This document shows, piece after piece, positions 43,401 to 55,246 of a stretch of 64,000 nt of DNA. The position numbers and the translations under genes are program-made. Numbering within the stretch: the stretch's first letter is position 1; the number at the start of each line of letters is the position of its first letter. The DNA comes from Rhizoctonia solani (Eukaryota; Basidiomycota; Agaricomycetes; Cantharellales; Ceratobasidiaceae), in the NCBI RefSeq assembly GCF_016906535.1, contig NC_057372.1:539501-603500 (forward strand), given 5' to 3'. A model generated the notes under the pieces. The model was not told the DNA's origin and ran no database searches. It was given only the letters and a program-made list of their open reading frames with translations.

Positions 43401-45638
43401 TCATAGTTAAACTCGAATAACTCGATGTTCTTGATGTCTGGGAGTGCAAGAGGTCAGTCGAGTGGCTTCATAAGATCGAAAGAGGAAGGTCGTACCGGAA
43501 ATCCTTGGTGCATAATGATAGTCGTAAAACCACCCCCAACTCGCAACTCCACGATAATAGTAGTACATGACCCACTGTAGACCCTCAATGTACCGGTACA
43601 CCAATTGGTCAACTCCCTTTTCAATATCTTTGAATTCAAGTTTTTCCTTCATCCGCATGTAAGCTTCTTCCAGCTACTAAATAAACCAAATTAACAAACC
43701 TTGTAGTAATCTTCCTTCCACTTTTTCAAAGCAGCCTTCAGCCTATCGTCTTCTCTCTCGTCGAACCCTTCGGGATGCAAGACCTGCGCGGTAACATACT
43801 TCTTAAACACACGCATACTGGCTTGATACCCTTCTTCATCGGCCTCTTCGTCGTCCTCGTCCTGCTCGGGAAGCGCGATAGTTACGAGATTCTGACCTTC
43901 CTCGTCGAATTCGTCCCACCAGACGGAGAGGTGAAGTTCTTGGCAGAGGCCATTGAGGAATGCGCGGTCACCGGCTGGGAGAGTATTGGGCAGTTGGAGC
44001 TGGCGAACCGAAGGATCTTGATGTCCCTGATGAACGAGATCTTGGATTTTCATTGCAAGGTCCTTTTGAGATGGTGTAAGAGCTATTTGTAATGGTAAGC
44101 TAAATCGTAGGAGGACGCGAGAACAGGAGACGCACTCAAAGGCTTGGACTTGGACTTTTCTGCAGCCTGTTGTTGATGTTTTCTTTGCTTTCCCTTGTAC
44201 CACTGGGAATCGCTAGTCTCTTTTTCAAACACATCGACTTCCCAAGTCGCAAGCTCGTCCAATATCAACTGTAGTCGCCCTCGATGAATTTCTCCGCTTT
44301 CGTTCAAGTATCCCCCCGCATTGGGTAATACAGCTTTGTAAATCTCAAACAGTCGTTCGAGGGCGTTCTCGTGGATGTGCAAGTCGGGCAGATGAGGAAG
44401 AAAGTCGTTGCCAATAAAGACAGCGATGAGCACAAAGTCGTCGATAATTCGTTCAAGGTCGTATTGGAAGGGTAAGGTGGAGGTTAAGCTCTGGAATTCA
44501 AGGTCGAGGTATTCTCGGAGCAGGGAAATATGAAGGAGGTAAAAGGACTGAGTTTCCAGGCTGCCAATTTATGAGTTTCAAATCTTGACGTGCAGGATAA
44601 ATGCACCTACCTGCCCTTGGATTTGTTTTCTGGGGCCAAATTTGACTTCTTCACGGAGCAAGCAAAAGTGGGGATCGTGACTCAAGAGACCAGCATAATG
44701 AGATCCGCGTCCAGACCGTACAGGCAGTGGCGCACGTTCGGGTCATAGTCTGGCTGGCCTTGCTCAGCGAATATACTCCATAATCTTGTGTTCGCCCTCT
44801 CCAGGAACTTCATGACCCGACAAGACGACCTGAACCTCTCTCCAATTCGCGTCCTCGGATATCTTCTTGTTCACAAAGTACTTCAGTTGTTCAGACAGCT
44901 TCTTCATGAATACCGTACCTGAAGATACCGTCAGATGACAACAACAGCTAAAAAGCCAAGAGGGTGCATACCAGGCGTGATACAGTTGCTGTCAAAAGCT
45001 TTTTCCTCGGGCAACTTCTCCCCCTTCTTCTCAGCCTTTTCACGGGCCTCCTTGGCGTCTTTTGCCGTCCTAAACCGTCGTGCTCGCTGCTGGTTCATTT
45101 TGGCACGTGGCGCCACGCCGTCGATGGCCATGAAAAACAGTTTACGGGGTTTGATCTTGCCGAACAAGTGATCGACATAGGAGAATATGGCCGTGAAGAT
45201 TTGGTCCTCGGATAGACGGAAGTGCACATCGCCATCGTTTGGATGGGAGCCTGCAGACCCAAGAAAAATGTCACAAGAATGTATAACGTTAGGAGCGAGG
45301 GACTCACAGTTGTGGATAATTCCGTTAAAGTCAACATATAAATTATCTATTTTGGCGTCAGCCTGGTGTCAAAGCATATGGCCATGAGGCGCACCGAATT
45401 CCGGAATTTTGTTCTCCTCGATGAGTTGAGAAGTCAATGGGTATCGTTCACTAAATCACATAAGTACCAGCCACGAAACTGAAGAGTATTCGCTCACGAT
45501 ATGTATCGAAAGAACTGGGTGCGCGTCAGGCCAAGTCGTGTTTAGGGCATAGAATAACATACCTTGGGAATACCTTTGTTTTTTCGACAAATTTAGCTAT
45601 TGCTTTACAATTCATATAAAAGTTAAGCACTCACCCAT
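40404..45638 (-). CDS. xrn1: 5'-3' exoribonuclease 1 (with frame breaks in the catalytic core)
   Basis: Start at 45638. The first residues MGIPKFFRYIS come from three mini-exons (45638-45635, 45573-45563, 45514-45498). Then EFDNLYVDFNGIIHNC, FSYVDHLFGKIKPRKLFFMAIDG, APRAKMNQQRARRFR, GHEVPGEGEHKIMEYIR, YGLDADLIML, LLREEVKF, HISLLREYLDLEF and FIGNDFLPHLPDLHI, the conserved 5'-3' exonuclease domain. After it come the Xrn1 middle domains, an SH3-like part (LGDRVVMVQNTGGVPL) and an RG/GHG-rich tail. This is the main cytoplasmic mRNA decay enzyme, acting after decapping. Between 44766 and 44637 the reading frame changes about three times, so this assembly does not encode an intact protein (see findings). 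Length otherwise fits Xrn1. Confidence 0.9.
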
Positions 45639-45832
45639 GATTGGACCAGTTAAAGTGGTCTGGCGATCGTCTGTGGCTCAAGCTGTCGTCGTTAATGTCG
45701 ATCGTGGGTCTCGCACGTATTTACATAATCAGGGTCTAGATCGGAGGCGCCCATTTCATTAAATTTGATATGTAACGAAATCGTGTAGCAAATGTCATAT
45801 GAATGAAAGAATATCTATCCAAAAGATCCAGC

Positions 45833-47094
45833 CTATACACCCAGCAACCTCTTCCCGGTTTCCCAACACATGAAGCTCACAGCCGTCATCGGTACAACTT
45901 TAATGTACCCGATACTTAATCCAACATAGAATCCCCTCCACCCCTGTTTGAGCCATATGGCACGAACGGTTTCGCCCCATCCTACGAACCCACGGGGACG
46001 TAGAAGTCCACCCACTTGTAATCGGCGTCGGACGACTTCGAATGGATATGATACTGTTTGAGCGATGGCTCCACTAACTGCACCTATGCTAAGGTCCGCT
46101 ATCGGACGATGTCTGGGTGGACCAGAAATACCAGATGAGGGAGGAGGTAACAGGGCGGCTCGTAGCGCACCCCACACTAGAAATGATGTACCGGCATATG
46201 GGACCATGCCTATTAACGTTACTGAAAAGCCACGGTAGAATTTGGAGATAGGGAAAGTGGTGAATAGCGGTGATGATTTGGTCATTGTTGCCATGGCTGT
46301 CGGAGAGGATACGTTGCCTGAGGTGTGAACTGATGTGTGGACTACTGAGGGAGAAGGGTGAACGTTTCCTTCCGTGTATATTGCTCTGACGGCGTCTACA
46401 AATGCGTGTCTAGAGGATGCCTGTGTTTGGTATGCCATGCGGACTCGGACAAGTTCAAGTGGGTATGTAAATAAGACCGAAAGCGTTCCTATCACAATAT
46501 GTGAATCACCAGCCAGGAACTTGTCACAAGAGACTTACCAGAGAAAGCACCTGCAAAGAACCTCTTGAAATTGGTTTCGTCGGCCCTGGTAGGCATTAGA
46601 GCCTTTCCTTTCAATTGAATCAACCGTCGACTGACAAGAATGAAGATCAACTCACGTAATGAACCTGGTCATAGGCCAAAAACTTTATGGCCGCGTATGG
46701 AAAGACTCGTAATAATGTCGCCGAATGTCCTTGGAATAGTCCAGCCAGGCCATTCGACTGGTTGATATCCCGAATTGCTCGGAACGCTCCAGTCCATGAT
46801 CCTGTCTACCGAGTAAGGATCATCAATGACGTTGTGGAGAGTGATACATACCAGAGTACTTCTGGAAGTTGGGATTCGATGTCTGGAAGAGTATCTTCAC
46901 TCTATCGAGCGGAGCAACAACGGTCTTGGCCTAAAATAAAACCAGGAAATAAACACAAGGAGGAAATAGGTGTCGTGTGGCGGACTTACGATGCACCCCG
47001 CAGTTCCCCCAGCAATCCCAGTGCGTACAACACTATCCCAGCTCTGCTTTGTCCTTGGTGGAGGAATAATGGATGCGCGCGATGATTTGGACAT
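45833..47094 (-). CDS. leu5: Mitochondrial carrier, LEU5/SLC25A16 type (CoA import)
   Basis: Starts [19 protein letters not shown] at 47094 and ends ETGKRLLGV at 45833. Three carrier repeats are visible: [20 protein letters not shown], then [15 protein letters not shown], then [15 protein letters not shown], each with the PxD/ExxR/K carrier motif. [41 protein letters not shown] is close to Leu5/Graves-disease carrier proteins, which bring coenzyme A into the matrix. About five exons. Inner mitochondrial membrane. Other CoA/ADP carriers of SLC25A42 type are the alternative. Confidence 0.87.
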
Positions 47095-47513
47095 GGTTAA
47101 ACAACTTCCTCCCAGGCTATCTCCCACCGGGCATCAATTCCAAGAAATAAGAACAGATATGTCGAGGTCGGAACGGAGCTACTGAGCTCATTCCCGGTCA
47201 CCGGCTTGCCTCCTCACGTGAAACCGATCGCTACTAAGCAGGCCATAATCCAATACGTCATTTGTCATGATACACTCGGAGAGAAGCTATTGGTGGACAT
47301 ATACTGTAAATGTCTCTTGACCTTTGCTTTACATAGACAACTGTCTTTTACATAGTTACCTTTTTGAGCATCACATCTAATCTTACCAACCCACCCTGTC
47401 CACTCTAATGTTAACCCCTGAACGCCCATCAATTCACCCAGGCGCTTGCCACCAAACCACTTCTTGCCCACCACCGCGCCTAGTCATTATTGATTTACGA
47501 TCCAAGTAAAACC
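47095..47513. promoter_or_regulatory. Divergent promoter region, leu5 / DUF7918
   Basis: 419 bp between divergent starts. No clear motif. Confidence 0.4.
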
Positions 47514-48772
47514 ATGATTCAAGGAATGATATCGGCATGGATAACAACCGAATACGGCATAACATTACCGGAATTTAATTCTCAGCATACAGAGGGCCGA
47601 GTTGAGTAAGCAAGCCCCATCGTATCTGTTATATCGGGACTAATTCTTACAGTTGCTGGATACCCTCCATCCAGGGCATGAATTTTTGTATAAATTGGCA
47701 CTCGCTCAATCCATCTTCCTTTGGGCTCCGAGGCGATATATGGCTGGATGGTGTCCCAGTTGGCGGAGGTCTTCTCTTGCCCAACGAAACAAGGGGAATC
47801 AAAATGACAGGATACGCAGCAGGCAGCAATGCCGAAAGGCCCTATCACTTTGGGAAACAACAGCTGACTGGTATGTATCGCAACCCAATTTTGGGAGTTT
47901 AAAGAGTAGAACTCACATACGGCGCTTACTTTAGACGATGATGACCTTTCATCCCCCGACGACCCTCGTCTCTCCGAACTCAACACAATTAGGATCTTAT
48001 TGGATTGGGTCTATGTGACTGAAGAACGGGCTCAGCATCAGCCTACCGGTCCTCCTCCGAACTTGGGGCCCATTCACGAAAAGGCGGCCAAGAAGGCTCA
48101 TGGGGATTCCGCTGGTTTGGGAGCAGTTCGTCCAAGCGCAGCGAGGCAGTGGTACACTACTCAAAGCATTGGGATGAAAAAGACAATGTTGGTGTTTCAC
48201 TATGCACCTGAAGGTGAGCTTCCCACCCAGTGCTCAATCAGTGGTCATTTACGAATCTACACCAGATTGGTTAATGGCCAAGAAGATCATTACTGGTCCG
48301 TTGAACCTTAAACTCCGACCGCCACCACCTACCATACCTTCCCGTCCCCCCAAACACGAAGAGAAAAAGCGAAGGGACCGTGTTGATTGGCTTGGTCCGC
48401 CCCCTTTGGGCACTTCGTCCGGATCGTCGGGTGTCTCTTCCAGCTCTTCTGGTTCTTCGCTCGGTTCCGTGGGTGCTTCTACTTCAACGCAGACGACATC
48501 CAACCCCTCAGCGACGCGCAAACGTGCTCGGTATTCCGAAACACCTGAACTGCGGATCTATAACGGAGATGAAAGCGATGACGACGAAATTCAGGAAATT
48601 ATCAAGTAAGTCGAGTCTCTTGCGACTCCCACTCCATAAAACTGACAATGCTGTGCACCTAAGCCCCTCACCAAAACGCCCCAAAAACGTAAAGTACGAA
48701 CAATTCGAACCTCCCTCGGGGTCATTTGTTGACGGAGAGGTGATTGATCTCACGGGAGACGATTCAGATTGA
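47514..48772 (+). CDS. DUF7918 domain protein (copy 2, tandem)
   Basis: Five exons (47514-47605, 47653-47870, 47935-48213, 48266-48605, 48664-48772), 345 residues. Begins MIQGMISAWITTEYGITLPE; family marks are CWIPSIQGMNFCINWHS, DIWLDGVPVGGGLLL, YHFGKQQLT, LNTIRILLDWVYV, GPIHEKAAKKAHGDSAGLG and MLVFHYAPEDWLMAKKIITGP. Followed by a Ser-rich linker (SSGSSGVSSSSSGSS), a basic patch (TRKRARY) and the end VIDLTGDDSD, which matches the SUMO-interacting consensus (V/I-x-L plus acidic). Likely nuclear; function unknown. Same exon plan as the next gene. Confidence 0.85.
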
Positions 48773-49056
48773 GCCTTGGGAAACGGGGTGGTTGAAACTA
48801 TGCTCTTCACCTGGTAGTTATCTGTCTGTTTGCGCAGTATTTATCAATGTACTTGTATCCTCGAACACCTGTACTGTCTAGTCGCGCTATCTTTTTGTTG
48901 TCGTTGTATCTGTTTGTCTGGGGGTGAATTTATTGAAATTTATGTTGGTTTGTTTTCTCCCGATCAGTAAAGCTTTAATATGGTTCAGCTTCTTCCTAAC
49001 TCTGTGCAAGCCTCTGACGCACCACGTGAGCGCTGTCGCACTTGCCCTGGTAGACC

Positions 49057-50282
49057 ATGATCAACGCAAACGTTTTGGTATGGATAGAAAGCACCGATGG
49101 AGAAATGTATCATGAATACGAATACAAGGAGCCCAAAGCAGGGTATAAAGAGTATGTCCATATGCTACTTTCCAGCTTCTTACTGTAATGTAGTTATCCT
49201 CCCGCTATTGGCAGGTGCTGGATCGAGTCCAAACAATCTCAAAGGTTCCGTATCTGCTGGCGTTTTACGGGGAAAACCCATTATTGTTTAAAATCTTCCA
49301 TCTGGTTAGATGGAGTCCGAGTCAGCGGCGGCCTACTGAGAGACCATGAAGTCCACCAGACGTTTCGAATGTCAGGATGCGCAATCGAGAGTAAGAAACG
49401 ATTGCCGTTTGTCTTTGGAAAGCAACAACTGACTGGTATGTTACTCTCTGTCATCCACATATCATTCATTCCGCGCCTTCTAAAGTTAGTCGGTTGTAGA
49501 TGATGAGTCGAGTTCAAGCAACTTGACCAACGCGGAAGACCTCAATACCATCCGACTAAGATTCGAATACGTCACTTTTTTGGAATACACTACAACGCCA
49601 CCATCGCCGCCTAGAACAAGAGGAGCCATCCACGAAACGATTGCTAAAACCGCTACAGGGGATTCTGCCGGTCTTGGTGATCCAACTCCGTCTCCTCAGC
49701 GAAGATGGTGCAAGACCGAAAAGGTTCCTGGACTTGCGCCGGTGCTGTTTATTTTTCATTATGCACCTTATGGTGAGTGCTTTCGATTTGTAAAAATATG
49801 ATACTTTCGACGTGCTTTGTTAGAATGGCTATTGGCTAGGGGAATTGTTAGTGGACCGAACCCCAGGTCACCCCAGAAGAGAAAGGCCGCAGAGAAGAGT
49901 GAGAAGGCTGTTGACCATCCCATGACGCCCCAGAATCATAAAAATACACTCCAAGAACTATTAACATACAATTCGACCTCGGATTCTGATTCTGATGTGG
50001 TCATAGTCGATGAGTCTAACTCCGCGAAACCTAAGTCCAGTAGTACCAAAGTAAAACTACTTATTTATCCACTCTGTTATCATATACTAAAGCCTTTTCT
50101 AACTTATTCAGCCACCTAGTAAACGGAGACGAGGTGAATCTGACCAGTCGAACCCGACCAGCACTATTGGTACCACTCCCTCAAAACCTGATCAACTTAA
50201 AACACAGCCAAAATCAAAGTTGGAACAAACCGTGGATGTAATTGATCTAGCGAGCAGTGACGACGACTTTGAGCTGGTGTAA
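49057..50282 (+). CDS. DUF7918 domain protein (copy 3, tandem)
   Basis: Five exons (49057-49151, 49215-49435, 49500-49772, 49824-50050, 50112-50282), 328 residues, with intron positions and phases equal to copy 2, showing tandem duplication. Starts MINANVLVWIESTDGEMYHE; shares SSIWLDGVRVSGGLL, FVFGKQQLT, LNTIRLRFEYVTF, GAIHETIAKTATGDSAGLG, LFIFHYAPYEWLLARGIVSGP. The tail has KRRRGES and ends VDVIDLASSDDDFELV, again a SIM-like hydrophobic core with acidic flank. A second VIVDE-type motif (SDSDVVIVDESN) lies before it. Function unknown. Confidence 0.85.
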
Positions 50283-50616
50283 CAGTCGGTTCCAGATTTC
50301 TTTCACAACAGGTCTTGGACAAAGGAATAAGGCAGACCGCTTATCTCCGGCCAATCCTTGCATTTTCCTTATCTATTTATTGAGCTATATGTTTTGAATA
50401 GGTGTATTAATTCGATACCAATAGAACTCAATTAAGTATCTTGATAGAGAACGCACTTGTGTTCACTTCTCTCGATCAAGGCCGAGGGATTCCGGCCAGC
50501 AGAGGAAGCGCTTAGATCCAGATATTTCCAATTAAAGCCGATCATATGAATCCAATAAAATTCAAGACTGAGGCCAGGTCTCCTCCCATCCCTTCCCCTC
50601 GACCTCGACTACAGGC
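50283..50616. promoter_or_regulatory. Spacer upstream of GMP synthase
   Basis: 334 bp with 3' UTR of the DUF7918 gene and presumed gua1 promoter. Pyrimidine-rich just before the ATG (CCCTTCCCCTCGACCTCG), common before start codons in fungi. Confidence 0.4.
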
Positions 50617-52728
50617 ATGGTAGGTAATACTCGGCCAGATGAACACACCGCATCTCACATAAAACACAATATTAGGCAGCTGTCAAGGAAATTCATGACG
50701 CGTACGACACCATTCTCATCCTAGATTTTGGTTCGCAAGTAAGTTGTTATGGGCCGATATTGAATTTGTGTCGAATGTCTGGATTCAGTATAGCCACCTT
50801 ATTACTCGACGATGCCGTGAACACAATGTTTACGCGGAGCTTATGCCTTGTACACAAAAGATCAAGGAGCTCAAGTGGAAACCCAAGGGTGTGTTTCTTG
50901 AACATTTATTTATCGCGCTTGAATTGATTCATTTCTACAGGTATCATTCTCTCCGGTTCCCCCTATTCCGTGTATGATGAGGGCTCTCCGCACGTTGATC
51001 CAGATGTGTTTGAGTTGGGTGTACCTGTATTCGGTATCTGCTACGGTCTCCAAGTACGTACTTATCACCTCACTCTGAAGTGCTCACTAACCCGTTGTAG
51101 GAAATTGCCCAAGTCTTTGGAGGAAAGGTTGAACCCCATACACACCGTGAATATGGATTTGCCGAAGTCGAAGTATTGGAGGTTCCAAGTTCCAATACCA
51201 ACCCGCTCGCGAATAAGCTCTTTGCTGGATTCGGATCCTCACTTAAAGTATGGATGTCCCACGGAGACCAGATCGCGGATAAACCACCTTCTTTTGATAT
51301 TATTGGAAAGACCCCCACTGCACCGTTTGCTGCTATTGTTCATCACACCAAGCCAATTTTCGGCGTACAGTTCCACCCAGAGGTTACCCACAGTGATCGT
51401 GGAAAGGAGGTTATTGGACACTTTATCCTTGATGTGTGCGAGTGCAGGGCGAACTGGACTATGGTGCGTTGCTCCCATGACTATTGAATTGCCAAGTACC
51501 GAATAAGTCATAGGAAACCTTTATTGGAAAAGAAATTGCTAGGATTCGGGAGATATGTGGGCCCAAGGGACGTGTTATTGGCGCTGTAAGCGGTGGTGTG
51601 GATAGTTCCGTTGCAGCGAAGCTCATGCACGAGGCTATTGGCGACCGGTAAGTATGTATATAAACTATCATCTCCCTTTTATTGACACGACACTCAGCTT
51701 CCAAGCCGTTCTCGTCGATAATGGCGTTCTCCGAGAAAATGAAGCCCAGCAAGTACACGAAATGCTTTCCGAACATCTTGGAGTAAACCTTAAAGTTGTT
51801 GATGCGTCTGAGCTCTTCCTCTCTCGCTTGGCGGGTATTGAAGACCCCGAACAAAAGCGTAAAATCATCGGGAACACATTCATCAACGTGTTTGAAGAGG
51901 AAGGTGCAAAGCTTGAGGCTGAAGCAGAAGAGGAATTGAGACTGAAGCCAGAGGGAGAAGCCAAAGGCAAATATGAATGGCTACTCCAAGGAACTCTTTA
52001 CCCGGACGTAATCGAAAGTATCAGCTTCAAGGGGCCTAGTGCAACGATCAAGACGCATCATAATGTTGGCGGATTATTGGCCGACATGAAGTTGAAGTTG
52101 ATCGAGCCTTTGCGTGAACTTTTCAAAGGTTGGTTCTACACTTTTAATCCCGTGAGTTTGAGCTAAACGCATATAACTACCCAGACGAGGTTCGCGCTCT
52201 TGGCCGCCTCCTCAACATACCAGATCACCTAGTAAATAGGCATCCCTTCCCTGGACCTGGCCTTGCGATCCGTATCCTTGGCCCCATCACTCGCTCGCAA
52301 GTTCAAATCGCCCAACGTGCCGATACTATCTACCTTGAGGAGGTAAGGAAGGCAGGGTTGTACGGCCAGATTGCCCAGGCCTTTGCCGTCCTTTTGCCGG
52401 TACGCGCCGTGGGTGTAATGGGCGACAAGCGAACCTATGAGCAAGTAATTGCACTGCGAGCTGTTCAGACTGAGGACTTTATGACTGCTGACTGGTCAGT
52501 ACTCTGTACCTGCTCTCTGGACGGGATTGCTGATACCCCATACGCAGGTTTGATTTCCCACCTGCGGTACTTCGGAAGATTTCATCTCGTATCACTAACG
52601 AGATCGCGGGTGTGAACCGGGTTGTTTACGATGTCTCCTCCAAGCCACCGGGTGTAAGTTTTGTCGTACCTCAAACGAGCAAGCCCCAACTGATTTATCG
52701 TCTCGATTAGACTGTCGAGTGGTTGTAA
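50617..52728 (+). CDS. gua1: GMP synthase (glutamine-hydrolysing)
   Basis: First coding exon is ATG alone (50617-50619, intron 50620-50675), then [29 protein letters not shown] in pieces. Glutaminase domain: VFGICYGLQ with the nucleophilic Cys, and GVQFHPEV with His and Glu. Synthetase domain: [15 protein letters not shown] (PP-loop for ATP), [28 protein letters not shown]. Dimerisation end: [47 protein letters not shown], and the terminal SSKPPGTVEWL. Converts XMP to GMP in the cytosol. Complete, normal length (about 540). Confidence 0.96.
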
Positions 52729-53513
52729 GATACCAACGGAGTCGCGAATCTATTTTCTATTAAATATAATGTATTGCTTTAGCCACCAATGAAGTCCCCT
52801 TGATATCATGTTAAAGGACTGTCGTAAGGAACAGATCATTTACCATAAATGGGTATTCGTGCTTCAGTCAACGAATCTCATACCATCTATGATAGTGTTT
52901 TTTACAGCATTCTCTGTAAATGAAACTCATTTTAAGAGGGATCTAAACGAGGGCTAAGTTTTTATTAGCATACCCGGAAGTTCAGCGTATATAACAGCCA
53001 GAATCGGTCGAGTTTGGTATTTCATAGTTTGATTTGACAGCGAGCAAACGTAAATGTTCCTCCCTACGTGCATACAATATCTCATTATCTCATAAAGGCA
53101 TTCACCAACGGATTCCATGGAAACACAACCCTGCATACATGCGCCTTATTAATAATTTCTTCTATTTGTTTTTGTTCCTACCCACCGACTGAATTATACA
53201 AGTGCCGACCGAACTCTTTCAGCCCTTGTGTCCTCTGCCTCTCTTAGAACACACTTCAACCATCAACTCCAGCTCAAACCCTCGTTTAAATCATAACTAT
53301 TTGACTAGGGATCATATCGGTGTTAGCTTCAAGTTGTATATACTAAAGCAACCGATTGGGACTAGCGAAGTACCCGCTGGTGAATTTCCGGCTCGTCAAA
53401 GTCACGTGGAATAGGTCACTACATTTGAGTGTCCCTACCGCCCCGAGGAGTATCTATGCCAATTCAGCACCTACACTGAAACTCACAGGCTGATCGTAAG
53501 CGCCAGCAGAATT
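52729..53513. other. Intergenic, no gene recognised
   Basis: 785 bp between gua1 and the F-box pseudogene; AT-rich, only short ORFs. Confidence 0.5.
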
Positions 53514-55013
53514 ATGGACGCCCTGTCAGCTAGCATTGCAAGTGTGCACGGCCTCCCCGAACAATCTCATGATTCATCTAGTGTTCGTATTCCAATATCA
53601 TTACCTCACGAGACGGCCTCAGGTGGGCCCACTTTGGCTGAAGGTGTAAAACTCTCGCAGATATCTACCACCATGATAAAGAATACATCCGAAGGATATG
53701 CGCATATACATCGGTTACCTTTGGAGATACTGATCAGCATCTTCCACTTCGACCTAGATACAAATCTATTTCCCAACAGGCCATGGGCTATACCAAAAGC
53801 CAGAGCTTTGCGCTTAGTCTTGCTGAGCTCCGTTTGCTCTCGCTGGCGAAAGCTTGTCGTGGGATCAAAGTCACTCTGGACGCTTATTGGTATCCCACTG
53901 CATGGATCTGAAAGCCTCGTGGTGGTATGTATAGATCGAGCCCAGGGTGGCCCATTCAGTATCGTAGCCATACATTCCAAGAAACGGGGATGGAAAGGCA
54001 TAGCAAGGTGAACGGGCTCTTCACAATGACACGAAAAAACATCCGCTCTTTGAGCGTGATCGCATGTACTCTAGAACCGGCCCACTGGATAGCACAGTGG
54101 TTGGCTAACCTCAAGCAAGCATGTTTCTTACGAGAACTCTCGGTGGTATTTTACAGAGACGCTTTCGGCGTGCCAGTCTCAGTCCAATCTGCCGGGTCAA
54201 GTTTAGACCTCAGCCCTTTTGCCAACGAACTTCACATTCTTCGTCTGGGAAGCATCAATATCAACTGGACTGCGTACACATTCACCAGGCTCTGTGTACT
54301 GAAGCTAATCGACATTCGTCTAAACATAAGGGAATTTCAGCATATTTTAGCATCTGCTCCCATATTCGAAGTCCTAGAACTCACAAGGGGCGCGCTAAGG
54401 CCTCCCCTGGGCCAGACAGCTCAAACCCATCTTTCTGTCGAACATGAAATCCTTGCGCCTATGGTATATGCACGAGCGCCCAATTAGAAAGTTTCTTGAT
54501 CTACTTGCGCCGGAAACATACGGTATCGAGTTGTATGTCGAGACAACCAGCAATTATATTTCGAGCCAACATTCACCGTGGATCTCTGCTATGTCATGTA
54601 TAGTTTGCAGTACGGCGCACGACATTACCGTATTGGAGGTCAACTATAGCACCAAAGCACTGGGCCAACTTTCGGCCGCTATTATGGTTGCCCTTCCGAA
54701 CCTCACTACCCTATGCCTGGAATACATCACTTTATCACACAGGGGTTTGAATAGTATCGAAGAGACGGCCAAGAGATTTCCAAGCATCGAAAAGATAAAA
54801 ATAGTGGACGCTAAAGTAACTGACATCGAAGCGTTTAAGAACATGCTTCAAGTGTACTCTGTAGAAAGGCGCATCAAATTCGTTCATATGTGGTTAGTTG
54901 GTGCTGCAGGTAGTGCAAGACGTCGTATCGAGCCAAGTCCACAGCTCCGCCAGTGGATTTCAATTCACGTTCCCAATGTATTATCCTCGCAGGAATCAGA
55001 GTCAAGTCAGTAG
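53514..55013 (+). pseudogene. F-box/leucine-rich protein, frameshifted first copy
   Basis: Starts MDALSASIASVHGLPEQ and shows an F-box (HRLPLEILISIFHFDLD ... LVLLSSVCSRWRKLVVGS). Against the intact downstream paralog, about 14 bases are missing near 53995-54000, which brings a TGA into frame at 54009-54011. The paralogous frame continues from about 54040 (KNIRSLSVIAC) to 54440, where a further 1-base shift is needed to reach SNMKSLRLWYMHERPIR, and then runs to the TAG at 55011-55013. So two frameshifts; no protein of full length can be made. The first ORF alone gives about 165 residues with only the F-box. Confidence 0.82.
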
Positions 55014-55246
55014 TATAGTCGTACAGGCGTTTTGTAAATGTATAAATGTATTCATTTGAGAGATAAGAGATACTTTGTTTATAATGCGCAGCTAGCTACA
55101 TGCGTGTTGTGCATTTGACCCCGTCCACTAATAGACACAAAAGTCACGTGAGATGGGACTCATATACACCACGAGGAAGCTCTTTGGTGAATTTAGTTGA
55201 CACCTGCACCAAAGTCTTCAAGTTCACCGAAAGAGATAATAGAGCC

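Noticed and set aside
23540..52728. Metabolic or secondary-metabolite gene cluster
   Set aside because: Neighbouring genes belong to unrelated housekeeping functions on mixed strands; no core synthase, transporter and regulator set.
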